A stretch of DNA of 64,000 nucleotides from Bacillus sp. CH30_1T (GCF_008364765.1 NZ_VTUY01000005.1:171297-235296); one strand, 5' to 3'. Shown: positions 19,256 to 28,446, numbered from the stretch's first letter. Notes: a model not told the origin generated them from the letters alone. Numbers and translations: made by a program.

Positions 19256-19570
19256 ATGGCAATTACACATGCAACTGATCAATCATTCTCAACTGAAACA
19301 AATTCCGGACTGGTATTAGCGGATTTCTGGGCACCTTGGTGTGGACCTTGTAAAATGATCGCTCCAGTTCTGGAAGAATTAGATGGAGAAATGGGCGACA
19401 AAGTAAAAATCGTCAAAGTTGACGTTGATGAAAACCAGGAAACAGCAGGTAAATACGGGGTTATGAGTATCCCGACTTTAGTTGTCCTTAAAGACGGCGA
19501 AGTTGTAGACAAAGTAATCGGTTTCCAACCTAAGGAAGCACTTGCTGAACTATTAAACAAACACGTATAA
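19256..19570 (+). CDS. trxA: Thioredoxin
   Basis: A 104-aa thioredoxin with the active-site WCGPCKM (about 28-34), the buried Asp in VLADFWAPW, and the cis-Pro in [11 protein letters not shown]. It is the general cytosolic dithiol reductant. AGGAGGCGC precedes the ATG. A -10-like TATACT lies at 19214-19219, with no good -35. A terminator follows, so it is monocistronic. Confidence 0.98.
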   Translation: MAITHATDQSFSTETNSGLVLADFWAPWCGPCKMIAPVLEELDGEMGDKVKIVKVDVDENQETAGKYGVMSIPTLVVLKDGEVVDKVIGFQPKEALAELLNKHV

Positions 19571-19583
19571 GATACTCATATAT

Positions 19584-19618
19584 ACACCGGGGCCTTATTT
19601 GGGAGCTCCGGTGTTTTA
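19584..19618 (+). terminator. Terminator of trxA
   Basis: ACACCGG (19584-19590) pairs with CCGGTGT (19608-19614), followed by TTTAAT, 14 bp after the stop codon. Confidence 0.85.
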
Positions 19619-19738
19619 ATGTATTAAAATATCTATCAGACAGCTGTATCCTGGTCAACCAGCCCTGATACTTTTTGCCTTTGACCAAGCCGCAAGTCTT
19701 TAAGGCAATAAAAAATCAGATAAATGTTAAACCCTTAA

Positions 19739-19814
19739 ACCAACTTTTGATTGGAATCCATTCTTTGAAAGCCTTACAATAGGCTAAGAAGGAATTCCAG
19801 ACTGAGTTGGTATT
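19739..19814 (+). other. Long imperfect hairpin in the trxA-uvrC gap
   Basis: ACCAAC (19739-) pairs with GTTGGT (ending near 19812), enclosing GGAAT...AATTCC, TTCTT...AAGAA and an inner AGCCT/AGGCT arm. It is an approximately 75-nt imperfect rod in a 420-bp gap. No T run follows. The remaining sequence (19620-19738 and 19815-19991) shows no ORF, and I could not place a clear promoter for uvrC. Confidence 0.5.
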
Positions 19815-19991
19815 TATATGAAGAGAAACGGAAAAACATAAAAAAGTGACAAACAATAAAAAAGAACTGCCTTTTACCCCAATGAATTTCTTCAGGATAC
19901 CAAAGTGATAAAAAAATTCACAGGAACAATCCGATCCTGTTTATTCTACAAACACCGTCTATAACTGGGCAAACAAGAAGGGAGAGAGACG

Positions 19992-21761
19992 ATGAACCCT
20001 ACCATTACGAATAAATTAGCTCTATTACCGGATCAACCGGGATGTTATTTGATGAAAGACAGACAAGGTACGATTATTTATGTGGGTAAAGCAAAAGTAT
20101 TGAAGAATCGTGTGCGCTCTTATTTTACCGGTTCTCATGATGCCAAGACTCAACGGTTGGTAGGTGAAATTGAGGACTTCGAATACATCATGACCTCTTC
20201 TGATCTGGAAGCCCTTGTGCTTGAAATGAACCTGATCAAAAAATATGACCCTAAATATAATGTTATGTTAAAGGACGATAAAAGCTATCCGTTTATCAAG
20301 CTTACGAACGAAAGACACCCAAGACTTATTACTACCCGCAAAGTCCAAAGGGGGAAAGGCCGGTATTTTGGTCCATATCCCAACGCAGGAGCAGCTAATG
20401 AAACAAAAAAACTTCTGGATCGTTTGTATCCGTTACGAAAATGCACTACCCTTCCTGACCGGGCCTGCTTGTATTATCATTTGGGTCAATGTCTGGCTCC
20501 TTGTATTAAAGAAGTAGGCAAAGACACATATAGAGAAATGACTGACGAAATTTCCAGGTTCCTGAATGGTGGATACAAAGATATCAAGAATCAATTAACG
20601 GTGAAAATGAATGAAGCGGCAGAGAATCTTGAGTTTGAGAGAGCGAAGGAATTTCGTGATCAAATCCTTCACATTGAAGCTACAATGGAAAAGCAAAAGA
20701 TGACCACGACCGATTTCACTGATCGGGATGTGTTCGGATATTCCGTTGATAAAGGCTGGATGTGTGTACAAGTATTCTTTGTGCGTCAAGGAAAGCTCAT
20801 TGAAAGGGATGTGTCACTCTTCCCTCTCTACAATGAACCCGAGGACGAATTTCTGACGTTCTTAGGTCAGTTTTATTCGAAATCCAATCATTTTAAGCCA
20901 AAGGAACTTTTCTTGCCTGAGGAGATTGATGAAGAATTGGCGGCTAAGCTGATAGAGGTGAAAATCACCAAGCCTAAACGGGGAAAGAAGAAAGAGTTGG
21001 TCAAGCTTGCCGAAAAGAATGCGAAACAGGCACTAGAAGAAAAGTTCGCTCTGATTGAAAGAGATGAAGATCGGACGATTAAGGCGATAGAACGTCTTGG
21101 GGAGCATATGGGCATTTATACTCCTTTCAGGATTGAAGCATTTGATAACTCGAATATCCAGGGTTCGGACCCTGTGTCTGCGATGATCGTATTCCTTGAC
21201 GGGAAGCCGGCGAAGAAAGAGTATCGTAAGTATAAGATTAAAACCGTGAAAGGCCCTGATGATTATGATTCCATGCGAGAGGTCGTACGCAGACGGTATA
21301 CGAGAGTTTTAAAGGATGGTCTTCCTTTACCGGATCTTATTATTATCGATGGGGGAAAAGGGCAGATCGAAGCGGCGAGGGATGTCATTGAGAATGAATT
21401 GGGGTTGGATATCCCACTTGGCGGCCTTGCGAAAGACGATAAGCATCAGACGTCGGAACTGCTGTATGGGAATCCTTTACAAATTGTCCCTCTTGAAAAG
21501 AGAAGCCAGGAATTCTACTTGCTTCAACGGATCCAGGATGAAGTCCACCGATTTGCCATCACGTTTCACAGACAGCTCAGAGGTAAAAGCGCATTCCAGT
21601 CCACCCTTGACGACATTGACGGCATAGGACCGAAGCGGAAGAAGCAGCTTTTAAAACACTTTGGCTCCATGAAGAAGATGAAAGAAGCAACGGTGGAGGA
21701 GTTTATTGAGATAGGAATTCCGGAAGCTGTTGCTAAGGTATTAGTTGAAAAATTGAAGTAG
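19992..21761 (+). CDS. uvrC: UvrABC excinuclease subunit C
   Basis: A 589-aa protein (B. subtilis: 598). Domains in order: GIY-YIG nuclease (about 12-95; [33 protein letters not shown]), a Cys-rich middle part ([21 protein letters not shown]), UVR motif (about 200-230; [20 protein letters not shown]), RNase H-like 5' nuclease, and C-terminal helix-hairpin-helix ([19 protein letters not shown]). It makes both incisions in nucleotide-excision repair. GAAGGGAGAGA precedes the ATG. Confidence 0.97.
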   Translation: MNPTITNKLALLPDQPGCYLMKDRQGTIIYVGKAKVLKNRVRSYFTGSHDAKTQRLVGEIEDFEYIMTSSDLEALVLEMNLIKKYDPKYNVMLKDDKSYPFIKLTNERHPRLITTRKVQRGKGRYFGPYPNAGAANETKKLLDRLYPLRKCTTLPDRACLYYHLGQCLAPCIKEVGKDTYREMTDEISRFLNGGYKDIKNQLTVKMNEAAENLEFERAKEFRDQILHIEATMEKQKMTTTDFTDRDVFGYSVDKGWMCVQVFFVRQGKLIERDVSLFPLYNEPEDEFLTFLGQFYSKSNHFKPKELFLPEEIDEELAAKLIEVKITKPKRGKKKELVKLAEKNAKQALEEKFALIERDEDRTIKAIERLGEHMGIYTPFRIEAFDNSNIQGSDPVSAMIVFLDGKPAKKEYRKYKIKTVKGPDDYDSMREVVRRRYTRVLKDGLPLPDLIIIDGGKGQIEAARDVIENELGLDIPLGGLAKDDKHQTSELLYGNPLQIVPLEKRSQEFYLLQRIQDEVHRFAITFHRQLRGKSAFQSTLDDIDGIGPKRKKQLLKHFGSMKKMKEATVEEFIEIGIPEAVAKVLVEKLK

Positions 21762-21864
21762 GTAATAGTAGAAACTAGGAAGTATGTGGTTTCTTTTGAT
21801 TGAGCTTATATTTAAAAGAGTGTTGTTTTTATAATGGTTTCGAAGTAACTTGTTGACTATGATA

Positions 21865-21932
21865 GTTGAATGTAGCGGAAGGTTCTCAACTCACGCCCCG
21901 CGGAAAGCGAGCACCAGGAGCGGAAATCAACC
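21865..21932. repeat. Short copy of a GC-rich palindromic intergenic element
   Basis: The right 55 bases (CTCAACTCACGCCCCGCGGA through GGAAATCAACC) match the right half of the longer element at 38416-38541 almost base for base. The left end (GTTGAATGTAGCGGAAGG) matches that element's left end (GTTGATTGGAACGGAGGG). This copy therefore looks like an internally deleted version. It lies between uvrC and the lysine riboswitch. Confidence 0.75.
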
Positions 21933-22010
21933 ACTACTCGCTCCTGCAAATTAGCAACAAAATCTACGACGTAAATCAATAATAATATGATTTTATTTTA
22001 TAGATGTGCA

Positions 22011-22039
22011 TTGAATCACAAATTCTTATATGCTATAAT
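22011..22039 (+). promoter_or_regulatory. SigA-type promoter of lysC
   Basis: TTGAAT (22011-22016), a 17-bp spacer and TATAAT (22034-22039), about 30 bp before the lysine riboswitch. Confidence 0.8.
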
Positions 22040-22072
22040 TAACGAAAATTTATAACATTATCACTTTTTAAA

Positions 22073-22330
22073 GTGGTGATAGAGGTGCGAACTTCAAAAG
22101 TACAGGTAAAGAGGAGTATGAGCTCTGTTGAGATGCCTGGAAAGGGGAGATTCGCCGAAGTGGTTTTGGTCTCATGCTAATTCCGCTGGTTCTACGTTTA
22201 AGAAATGTAGGATTGTCAAGATGATTTAATCTTGGAGAGCTATCTCACAATGCCCATGAACCTATTTAGTATGTTCTGCTGTATGTTCATAAAGCAATGA
22301 GATATTATTCTCATTGCTTTTTTTATTATC
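22073..22330 (+). promoter_or_regulatory. Lysine riboswitch (L box) with terminator
   Basis: The aptamer (22073-22249) has the L-box signatures GTGATAGAGGTGCGAAC, AAAGTACAGG, GGGGAGATTCGCCGAAG and a closing CTATCTCAC that pairs with the start. It is followed by a perfect 12-bp terminator (AAAGCAATGAGA/TCTCATTGCTTT, 22291-22320) with a T tail. Lysine binding should end transcription before the aspartokinase gene, as for B. subtilis lysC. Confidence 0.95.
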
Positions 22331-22442
22331 CAGCGCAGGTGATGAACCTGTTCCATGAACGTTTAGGATGATTGTGATTGTACTCTTCACCATCAAAAAA
22401 ATGAGTCGTAACGATGCGCTCAATGAGAAAGAGGGAGAAGTT

Positions 22443-23681
22443 GTGAGTATTATTGTTCAAAAATTCGGTGGGACTTCAGTAGGTTCTGTAGAAAGAATTC
22501 AAAATGTTGCGTCAAGAATCGCAGAAGAAAAAGAAAGAGGGAATGATGTTGTGGTTGTGGTATCTGCCATGGGGAAAACGACGGATACACTCGTTGGATT
22601 GGCAAGGGAAATTACATCACAACCAAGTAAGAGAGAAATGGATATGCTTCTTTCTACAGGAGAGCAAGTCACCATTTCGCTCCTTACGATGGCACTGATT
22701 CAATCTGGACACGATGCCATCTCATTCACAGGCTGGCAGGCCGGGATAGAGACGGAATCCGTTCACAGCAATGCGAGGATCACCAATATTCATACTGAGA
22801 AGATGTTGAGTCACCTTCAATCGGGAAGAGTTGTGATCGTAGCGGGATTCCAGGGCATGACAGAAGCGGGGGAAATTACAACTCTCGGTCGTGGTGGATC
22901 AGATACAACCGCCGTTGCGATTGCAGCTGCCCTGAAAGCAGAGCGATGTGATATTTATACAGATGTAGACGGGGTGTACACAACGGACCCGCGTTATATT
23001 AATGGAGCAAGGAAGTTACCGTCCATTTCTTATGATGAAATGTTGGAACTGGCTAATTTAGGGGCTGGAGTCCTGCATCCACGAGCAGTGGAATTTGCCA
23101 AGAATTATCAAATTCCGTTAGAAGTCAGATCCAGTATTGAAAAAGTTGAAGGAACCTATATTGAGGAGGAAGCAAGCATGGAGCAAAATCTGATTGTGAG
23201 AGGCGTAGCATTTGAAGGTGAAATTACGCGTGTAACTGTATTTGGACTAGGAAACGCATTAACAGGACTCTCTTCTGTGTTTACCACTTTAGCCAAAAAT
23301 CATCTGAATGTAGATATTATTATTCAAAGTCAGACCGATCAGAATACGACCAATTTATCATTCTCTATTAAAGAACAAGACCTGGAGGAAACCCTTGCTG
23401 TTCTGGAACGAAACAAAGAACAATTAGGCTTCACCCATGTGGAGAATGAAAGTGAGCTTGCAAAAGTATCGATCGTTGGCTCTGGTATGATCTCAAATCC
23501 AGGTGTGGCAGCGGAAATGTTCGAAGTGTTAGCTCAAAATGACATCGTGGTGAAAATGGTCAGCACGTCTGAAATCAAAGTATCTGCAGTCGTAGACGAG
23601 AAAAATATGCAAAAAGCAGCAGGCGTCCTACATACTGCATTTAATCTGGACGTGGTGAAGATGGAAGAAATCACGTTATAA
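22443..23681 (+). CDS. lysC: Aspartokinase II, lysine-sensitive (alpha and beta from one gene)
   Basis: A 412-aa aspartate kinase. The kinase domain begins SIIVQKFGGTSVGS; it contains TTLGRGGSDTTAVA and DIYTDVDGVYTTDPR, and two C-terminal ACT domains follow (about 265-400). It phosphorylates aspartate, the first step to lysine and diaminopimelate. I chose the GTG at 22443 because GAGGGAGAA lies just upstream; a longer frame from 22368 would add 25 residues without conservation. An internal start with its own ribosome binding site lies at 23178. It is controlled by the upstream lysine riboswitch. Confidence 0.95.
   Translation: MSIIVQKFGGTSVGSVERIQNVASRIAEEKERGNDVVVVVSAMGKTTDTLVGLAREITSQPSKREMDMLLSTGEQVTISLLTMALIQSGHDAISFTGWQAGIETESVHSNARITNIHTEKMLSHLQSGRVVIVAGFQGMTEAGEITTLGRGGSDTTAVAIAAALKAERCDIYTDVDGVYTTDPRYINGARKLPSISYDEMLELANLGAGVLHPRAVEFAKNYQIPLEVRSSIEKVEGTYIEEEASMEQNLIVRGVAFEGEITRVTVFGLGNALTGLSSVFTTLAKNHLNVDIIIQSQTDQNTTNLSFSIKEQDLEETLAVLERNKEQLGFTHVENESELAKVSIVGSGMISNPGVAAEMFEVLAQNDIVVKMVSTSEIKVSAVVDEKNMQKAAGVLHTAFNLDVVKMEEITL
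23165..23180 (+). promoter_or_regulatory. lysC: Internal ribosome binding site and ATG for the aspartokinase beta subunit
   Basis: AGGAGGA (23165-23171) lies seven bases before an in-frame ATG (23178) inside lysC, giving MEQNLIVRGVAFEGE onward, about 167 residues covering the two ACT domains. B. subtilis lysC is known to make the beta subunit from an in-frame internal start at the same place. The strong site inside coding sequence supports the same here. Confidence 0.85.
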
Positions 23682-23712
23682 TACTAAAGGAGCAGAGAGC
23701 GGGACAAGAGAA

Positions 23713-23752
23713 AAAGGGTTGCCCCACCAATTGAAGGGCAACCCTTTATTAG
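23713..23752. terminator. Bidirectional terminator between lysC and yslB
   Basis: A perfect 12-bp stem (AAAGGGTTGCCC/GGGCAACCCTTT). The minus strand has the better T tail (TTTTTCTC), serving yslB; the plus side ends TTTATTAG and may serve lysC. Confidence 0.88.
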
Positions 23753-23777
23753 AGTATGAAAAGGATGTCGGTAAGGA

Positions 23778-24215
23778 CTATTCTACTTTATCTTTCTCGT
23801 CCCATCTTACAATCACTTTCACTGAATGACTCCGTTTATGTAGTTCGTCGGCAGCTTCTGCCACACATCTCTTTTGTAACTGTACTTGTTCGGCCAGAAA
23901 GCCCGTTTCCAGTTTAAATGTTACATCCGACTTTAAGGCAATGCGTCGTTCCAACACCGGTCCGCTTATTTCAAAGGTCATCTCATTCTTTTTTTGTTCC
24001 AGCAGTGTAAGAGTTCCCCAGCCGGCTTCAGCGAAAAACGATATCAGTTCCTCTAATGACTGAAGGGGAAATTTCCGAGAGAGCTGTTTTCCACCCCAAT
24101 ATAGTATATCGGGTGTATGCTTTCCTAAAATTTCTGGAATCAATATGTCACGTAACATTTCATATCCGAAGATTGGAACGGACGGTTGATGTACTTCTTC
24201 TTTTTTCTGTTCCAA
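23778..24215 (-). CDS. yslB: YslB family protein (DUF2507)
   Basis: A 145-aa soluble protein that I recognise as the YslB family, with PIFGYEMLRDILIPEILGKH and ILYWGGKQLSRKFP near the N-terminus and FFAEAGWGTLTLLEQKK in the middle. The fold resembles V4R/TRAPP-like small-ligand domains; its function is unknown. It is on the minus strand, divergent from sdhC, as in B. subtilis. The ATG at 24215 has AAAGAGGGG upstream. Confidence 0.85.
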   Translation of the reverse strand: MEQKKEEVHQPSVPIFGYEMLRDILIPEILGKHTPDILYWGGKQLSRKFPLQSLEELISFFAEAGWGTLTLLEQKKNEMTFEISGPVLERRIALKSDVTFKLETGFLAEQVQLQKRCVAEAADELHKRSHSVKVIVRWDEKDKVE

Positions 24216-24431
24216 GTAAATCCCCTCTTTCTATAAAACTATTATATACATGAAAAGGGGATTTATCATCCCATACCTCGAAAAAATGACCTTGGGATAT
24301 TTTGGTGATATAATTTTTATTTGATATTTATTTGAATTTTCGAACATTTAATGGGGCGATACCTCATCTTTTCTGTTATCAATAAATTAAAAATATTTTT
24401 GCGGTATTGTCGAAATTATGTATACGTTTTC

Positions 24432-24460
24432 TTGACGCTTCCACTCCTTGGGAGTAAAAT
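24432..24460 (+). promoter_or_regulatory. sdhCAB promoter with palindrome in the spacer
   Basis: TTGACG (24432-24437), a 17-bp spacer and TAAAAT (24455-24460). The spacer holds the perfect palindrome ACTCC-TTG-GGAGT (24443-24455), touching the -10 box. A leader of about 100 nt follows before sdhC. The rest of the 350-bp gap upstream (24216-24430) is AT-rich, and I see nothing else in it. Confidence 0.75.
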
Positions 24461-24567
24461 GAACATGTCACATTATTGTTACAATATAAAATATGTATCG
24501 TCGTCTAGTCATTCTTAAAAATGTATTAGAAAACGAATTCATATTTTATCATTAAGGGGGGTAAATC

Positions 24568-25176
24568 ATGGCTGGAAATCGAGAATTTAATTATCGCAGG
24601 CTTCATTCATTGCTAGGTGTTATTCCAGTTGGATTATTTTTAACACAACATTTAGTCGTGAACCATTTTGCCACTGGCGGGGAAGAATCATTTAACCAGG
24701 CGGCACACTTCATGGAAAGTCTACCTTTCCGTTATATCCTTGAAATTTTTATCATCTTCCTTCCATTGTATTTCCATGCAATCTACGGAATTTACATTGC
24801 ATTCACTTCTAAGAACAATGCAAGTAAGTTTGGCTATTTCCGTAACTGGATGTTTTTACTTCAACGTGTGTCTGGAGTAATCACATTTATTTTTGTTACT
24901 TGGCATGTATGGGAAACAAGAGTAGCAGCAGCATTTGGGGCTGAAGTGAACTTTCAAATGATGGAAAACATCTTATCTAATCCATTTATGCTAGGATTTT
25001 ATGTGCTGGGTGTTCTTTCAACGATCTTCCACTTTGCGAATGGTTTATGGTCATTCTGCGTGAGCTGGGGAATTACAGTTTCACCTCGTTCTCAATTAAT
25101 TGCTACATATGTTACGATCGGAATCTTTGTAGCGTTATCGGTTGTCGGTATGCGTGCAATTTTTGCCTTCGTATAA
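24568..25176 (+). CDS. sdhC: Succinate dehydrogenase cytochrome b558 subunit
   Basis: A 202-aa membrane protein (B. subtilis: 202) with five transmembrane helices and haem-ligand histidines in RRLHSLLGVIPVGLFLTQHL, FHAIYG, TWHVWET and IFHFANGLW. This is the two-haem type membrane anchor of Bacillus complex II, which passes electrons to menaquinone. AAGGGGGGT precedes the ATG. It is the first gene of sdhCAB. Confidence 0.97.
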   Translation: MAGNREFNYRRLHSLLGVIPVGLFLTQHLVVNHFATGGEESFNQAAHFMESLPFRYILEIFIIFLPLYFHAIYGIYIAFTSKNNASKFGYFRNWMFLLQRVSGVITFIFVTWHVWETRVAAAFGAEVNFQMMENILSNPFMLGFYVLGVLSTIFHFANGLWSFCVSWGITVSPRSQLIATYVTIGIFVALSVVGMRAIFAFV

Positions 25177-25247
25177 GAAGATATAGATACGAGTCTAATA
25201 GATTAAATAAATGCTCTGAAGTATGGTAGGAAAAGGAGTGAGTCACG

Positions 25248-27011
25248 ATGAGTAATGGCAAAATCATCGTTGTCGGTGGCGGTTTAGCCGGCCTGATGGC
25301 CACAATTAAAACAGCAGAAAAAGGAACGCAAGTAGATTTATTCTCACTGGTACCCGTTAAGCGTTCTCACTCTGTTTGTGCACAAGGTGGTATTAACGGA
25401 GCCGTTAATACCAAGGGAGAAGGAGACTCTCCTTGGGAACATTTTGATGATACAGTGTATGGTGGGGATTTCTTAGCGAACCAACCGCCTGTTAAAGCAA
25501 TGACTGAAGCGGCACCGGGGATTATTCATTTACTCGATCGTATGGGAGTAATGTTTAATCGTACACCGGAAGGATTACTGGATTTCCGTCGTTTCGGTGG
25601 AACGCAGCATCATAGAACAGCTTTCGCTGGTGCTACGACTGGTCAACAATTATTGTATGCGTTGGACGAGCAGGTTCGTCGTCATGAAGTAGCAGGGCTA
25701 GTGAATAAGTTCGAAGGTTGGGAATTCCTTGGCGTTGTCGTGGATGACGAAGGAGTGGCAAGAGGAATCGTTGCTCAAAATCTTCAAACGATGGAAATTA
25801 AATCATTCGCAGCTGATGCTGTGATCATGGCAACAGGAGGACCTGGAATTATCTTCGGTAAATCCACAAACTCTGTTATCAATACAGGTTCAGCCGCATC
25901 AATCGTATATCAACAAGGTGCTTACTATGCAAATGGTGAGTTCATTCAAATTCACCCGACTGCCATTCCAGGGGATGATAAGCTTCGCCTCATGAGCGAA
26001 TCAGCCCGTGGTGAAGGTGGACGAGTCTGGACATATAAAGATGGAAAGCCGTGGTACTTCCTTGAGGAGAAGTATCCTGCATACGGAAACCTTGTACCCC
26101 GTGATATCGCAACACGTGAAATCTTTGATGTGTGCGTAAACCAAAAGCTTGGTATTAACGGTGAAAACATGGTTTACCTGGATTTATCTCATAAAGATTC
26201 AAAAGAGCTTGATATTAAACTTGGCGGAATCATCGAAATCTATGAGAAGTTCATGGGAGATGACCCGCGTAAAGTACCTATGAAAATCTTCCCTGCGGTT
26301 CACTATTCAATGGGTGGACTATGGGTGGATTATGATCAAATGACCAATATCCCTGGTTTATTCGCTGCTGGTGAGTGTGATTATTCACAGCATGGAGGTA
26401 ACCGTTTAGGAGCGAACTCATTACTATCCGCTATATATGGTGGTATGGTTGCAGGTCCTAATGCTATTAAATATATTGCAGGGCTTGAGAAAACAGTTGA
26501 ATCCGTACCTTCTTCTTTATTCGACCGCTATGTAAAACAGGAAGAAGAGAAATGGAACAATATCATGTCCATGAATGGTACTGAGAATGCCTATGTCATT
26601 CATAAAGAACTTGGTGAGTGGATGACGGATAACGTGACCGTTGTACGTCATAACGATAAGCTGAAACAAACAGATGAAAAGATCCAGGAATTAATGGAAC
26701 GTTACCAAAACATCAATATCAATGACACGGCTAAATGGAGCAATCAAGGGGCAACATTCACACGTCAATTGTGGAACATGTTACAACTGGCCCGTGTTAT
26801 TACAATCGGAGCTTTAAATCGTAACGAGAGCCGTGGAGCTCACTATAAACCTGATTTCCCTGAACGTAATGATGAAGAATTCCTGAAAACAACCATGGCT
26901 AAATATAATGCTGCAACGAATTCACCTGAATTCCATTACGAGGAAGTAGATACTTCACTGATTGCACCACGGAAGCGTGACTATTCTAAGAAAAAAGGGG
27001 GAAATAAATGA
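25248..27011 (+). CDS. sdhA: Succinate dehydrogenase flavoprotein subunit
   Basis: A 587-aa protein (B. subtilis: 586). The FAD dinucleotide-binding motif IIVVGGGLAGLMA is at the N-terminus and the covalent FAD attachment site is RSHSVCAQGGINGAVN (about 38-53). Substrate-site residues lie in HPTAIPG and ARGEGGRVW. It oxidises succinate to fumarate at the inner face of the membrane. AAAAGGAGTGAG precedes the ATG. Its stop overlaps the first possible ATG of sdhB. Confidence 0.98.
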   Translation: MSNGKIIVVGGGLAGLMATIKTAEKGTQVDLFSLVPVKRSHSVCAQGGINGAVNTKGEGDSPWEHFDDTVYGGDFLANQPPVKAMTEAAPGIIHLLDRMGVMFNRTPEGLLDFRRFGGTQHHRTAFAGATTGQQLLYALDEQVRRHEVAGLVNKFEGWEFLGVVVDDEGVARGIVAQNLQTMEIKSFAADAVIMATGGPGIIFGKSTNSVINTGSAASIVYQQGAYYANGEFIQIHPTAIPGDDKLRLMSESARGEGGRVWTYKDGKPWYFLEEKYPAYGNLVPRDIATREIFDVCVNQKLGINGENMVYLDLSHKDSKELDIKLGGIIEIYEKFMGDDPRKVPMKIFPAVHYSMGGLWVDYDQMTNIPGLFAAGECDYSQHGGNRLGANSLLSAIYGGMVAGPNAIKYIAGLEKTVESVPSSLFDRYVKQEEEKWNNIMSMNGTENAYVIHKELGEWMTDNVTVVRHNDKLKQTDEKIQELMERYQNININDTAKWSNQGATFTRQLWNMLQLARVITIGALNRNESRGAHYKPDFPERNDEEFLKTTMAKYNAATNSPEFHYEEVDTSLIAPRKRDYSKKKGGNK

Positions 27012-27778
27012 TGAGTGAAAACAAAAGAGTCCGTTTTATCATTACTCGTCAAGATGGCCCGGAAACAGCCCCTTTCCAAGAAGAGTTCGAGCTTGATTAC
27101 CGTCCGAATATGAACGTTATTTCTGCATTGATGGAAATCCGTCGTAATCCGGTCAATGCAAAAGGGGAACAAACTACTCCGATTAACTGGGATATGAACT
27201 GTTTGGAAGAAGTGTGTGGAGCTTGTTCAATGGTGATCAACGGGAAACCAAGACAGTCTTGTACCGCTTTAGTTGATCAATTGGAACAACCGATCCGCTT
27301 GGAGCCTATGCGTACTTTCCCTGTTGTTCGTGACCTGCAGGTAGACCGCAGTCGCATGTTCGACAGCTTAAAGAAAGTAAAAGCATGGATTCCGATTGAT
27401 GGAACATACGATCTTGGTCCCGGACCACGTATGCCGGAGAAAAAACGTCAGTGGGCGTATGAATTATCTAAATGTATGACATGTGGTGTTTGTTTGGAAG
27501 CATGTCCTAACGTAAACAGTAAATCGGACTTCATCGGTCCTGCTCCATTATCACAGGTCCGTTTGTTCAATGCGCATCCAACGGGTGCAATGAACCAGGA
27601 TGAGCGTCTTGAATCGATCATGGGCGACGGAGGCCTTGCAAACTGTGGGAACTCTCAAAACTGTGTTCAATCATGTCCAAAGGGGATTCCTCTAACGACT
27701 TCGATTGCAGCACTGAACAGAGAGACAACTTTCCAAATGTTTAAAAACTTCTTCGGAAGCGACCATATGGTTGATTAA
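27008..27778 (+). CDS. sdhB: Succinate dehydrogenase iron-sulphur subunit
   Basis: A 256-aa protein (B. subtilis: 253). Three cluster motifs are present: [2Fe-2S] CLEEVCGACSMVINGK with a later C (about 65-85), [4Fe-4S] CMTCGVCLEACP (about 157), and [3Fe-4S] CGNSQNCVQSCPKGI (about 215-230). It links SdhA to the haem anchor. Two adjacent ATGs are possible, at 27008 (overlapping the sdhA stop) and 27011; AAAAGGGGG fits either. A terminator follows. Confidence 0.98.
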   Translation: MMSENKRVRFIITRQDGPETAPFQEEFELDYRPNMNVISALMEIRRNPVNAKGEQTTPINWDMNCLEEVCGACSMVINGKPRQSCTALVDQLEQPIRLEPMRTFPVVRDLQVDRSRMFDSLKKVKAWIPIDGTYDLGPGPRMPEKKRQWAYELSKCMTCGVCLEACPNVNSKSDFIGPAPLSQVRLFNAHPTGAMNQDERLESIMGDGGLANCGNSQNCVQSCPKGIPLTTSIAALNRETTFQMFKNFFGSDHMVD

Positions 27779-27795
27779 TCTTACAAGTCAAAAAT

Positions 27796-27825
27796 GCACT
27801 TTCCTCCGGGGGAGTGCTTTTTTTG
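27796..27825 (+). terminator. Terminator of sdhCAB
   Basis: GCACTTTCC pairs with GGGGAGTGC (two G-T pairs) around TCCG, followed by seven T. Confidence 0.88.
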
Positions 27826-27858
27826 TCTTTTAAGGTTTCTTATCTTTCAGAAAAAGAC

Positions 27859-27889
27859 TATAATAAATAATGAATGATGATTCATTTTC
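27859..27889 (+). promoter_or_regulatory. Candidate promoter and FadR operator of the ysmA-type thioesterase gene
   Basis: A TATAAT (27859-27864) is followed six bases later by ATGAATGA-TGAT-TCATTTTC (27870-27889), which matches the FadR box with a perfect left half and five of eight bases on the right (TCATT then TTC for CAT). It is placed relative to the -10 just like the operator at the fadR promoter. The -35 region is weak. Confidence 0.65.
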
Positions 27890-27925
27890 TTATCCTATAT
27901 TCATTCCCCAAAAGGAGGAGCCAAT

Positions 27926-28387
27926 TTGAAACATTTTACATATATTGAAGATATAGAAACATGGCAAAAAGAATTTTCGTTTTCAATCCATATAAAGGTT
28001 CGGTTTTCCGAGACTGATATGTTTGGACATATGAACAATACAATTCCATTCACTTATTTCGAAGAAGCTAGAATCGAATTTTTTAAACACAAAGGGTTTA
28101 TGCAAAATTGGGTAAAACCTGAACACGATACGATTCCTGTCGTTGCAGATTTACAATGTGATTTTGTCAAACAAGTATTCTTCGACGAACAGCTCAAGGT
28201 GTGTGTAAAGGCGAATAGTGTGGGGAATTCTTCAGTGGATTTACACTATATGGGTCTGAATGAAAAAGATGAGGTTTGCTTTACAGGTAGAGGAACCATG
28301 GTCCAAATATCAAAACAGACTGGAAAAGGTGTCCCTTGGACGGAAGAAATGAAGGCGAAGCTAGACTGCAAAAGGGCGGTTTCTTAG
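27926..28387 (+). CDS. ysmA: Acyl-CoA thioesterase, 4HBT hot-dog fold (YsmA)
   Basis: A 153-aa hot-dog-fold protein. VRFSETDMFGHMNNTIPFTYFEEARIEF (about 27-54) is the 4-hydroxybenzoyl-CoA thioesterase signature with its catalytic acid region. It should hydrolyse acyl-CoA; chain length is unknown. Start is TTG with AAAGGAGGAG upstream. It lies between sdhCAB and gerE, as in B. subtilis. A FadR-like operator on its promoter links it to fatty-acid metabolism; that link is inference. Confidence 0.85.
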   Translation: MKHFTYIEDIETWQKEFSFSIHIKVRFSETDMFGHMNNTIPFTYFEEARIEFFKHKGFMQNWVKPEHDTIPVVADLQCDFVKQVFFDEQLKVCVKANSVGNSSVDLHYMGLNEKDEVCFTGRGTMVQISKQTGKGVPWTEEMKAKLDCKRAVS

Positions 28388-28446
28388 CTCATAGTAGTGT
28401 GTATTAAAACCGTTGCCTATTTTTCATTTAACTTCATCCTCTATGT

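Noticed and set aside
19675-19712. TTGCCTT...AAGGCAA inverted repeat after trxA
   Set aside because: The loop is long, there is no T run in either direction, and trxA already has a good terminator 60 bp earlier.
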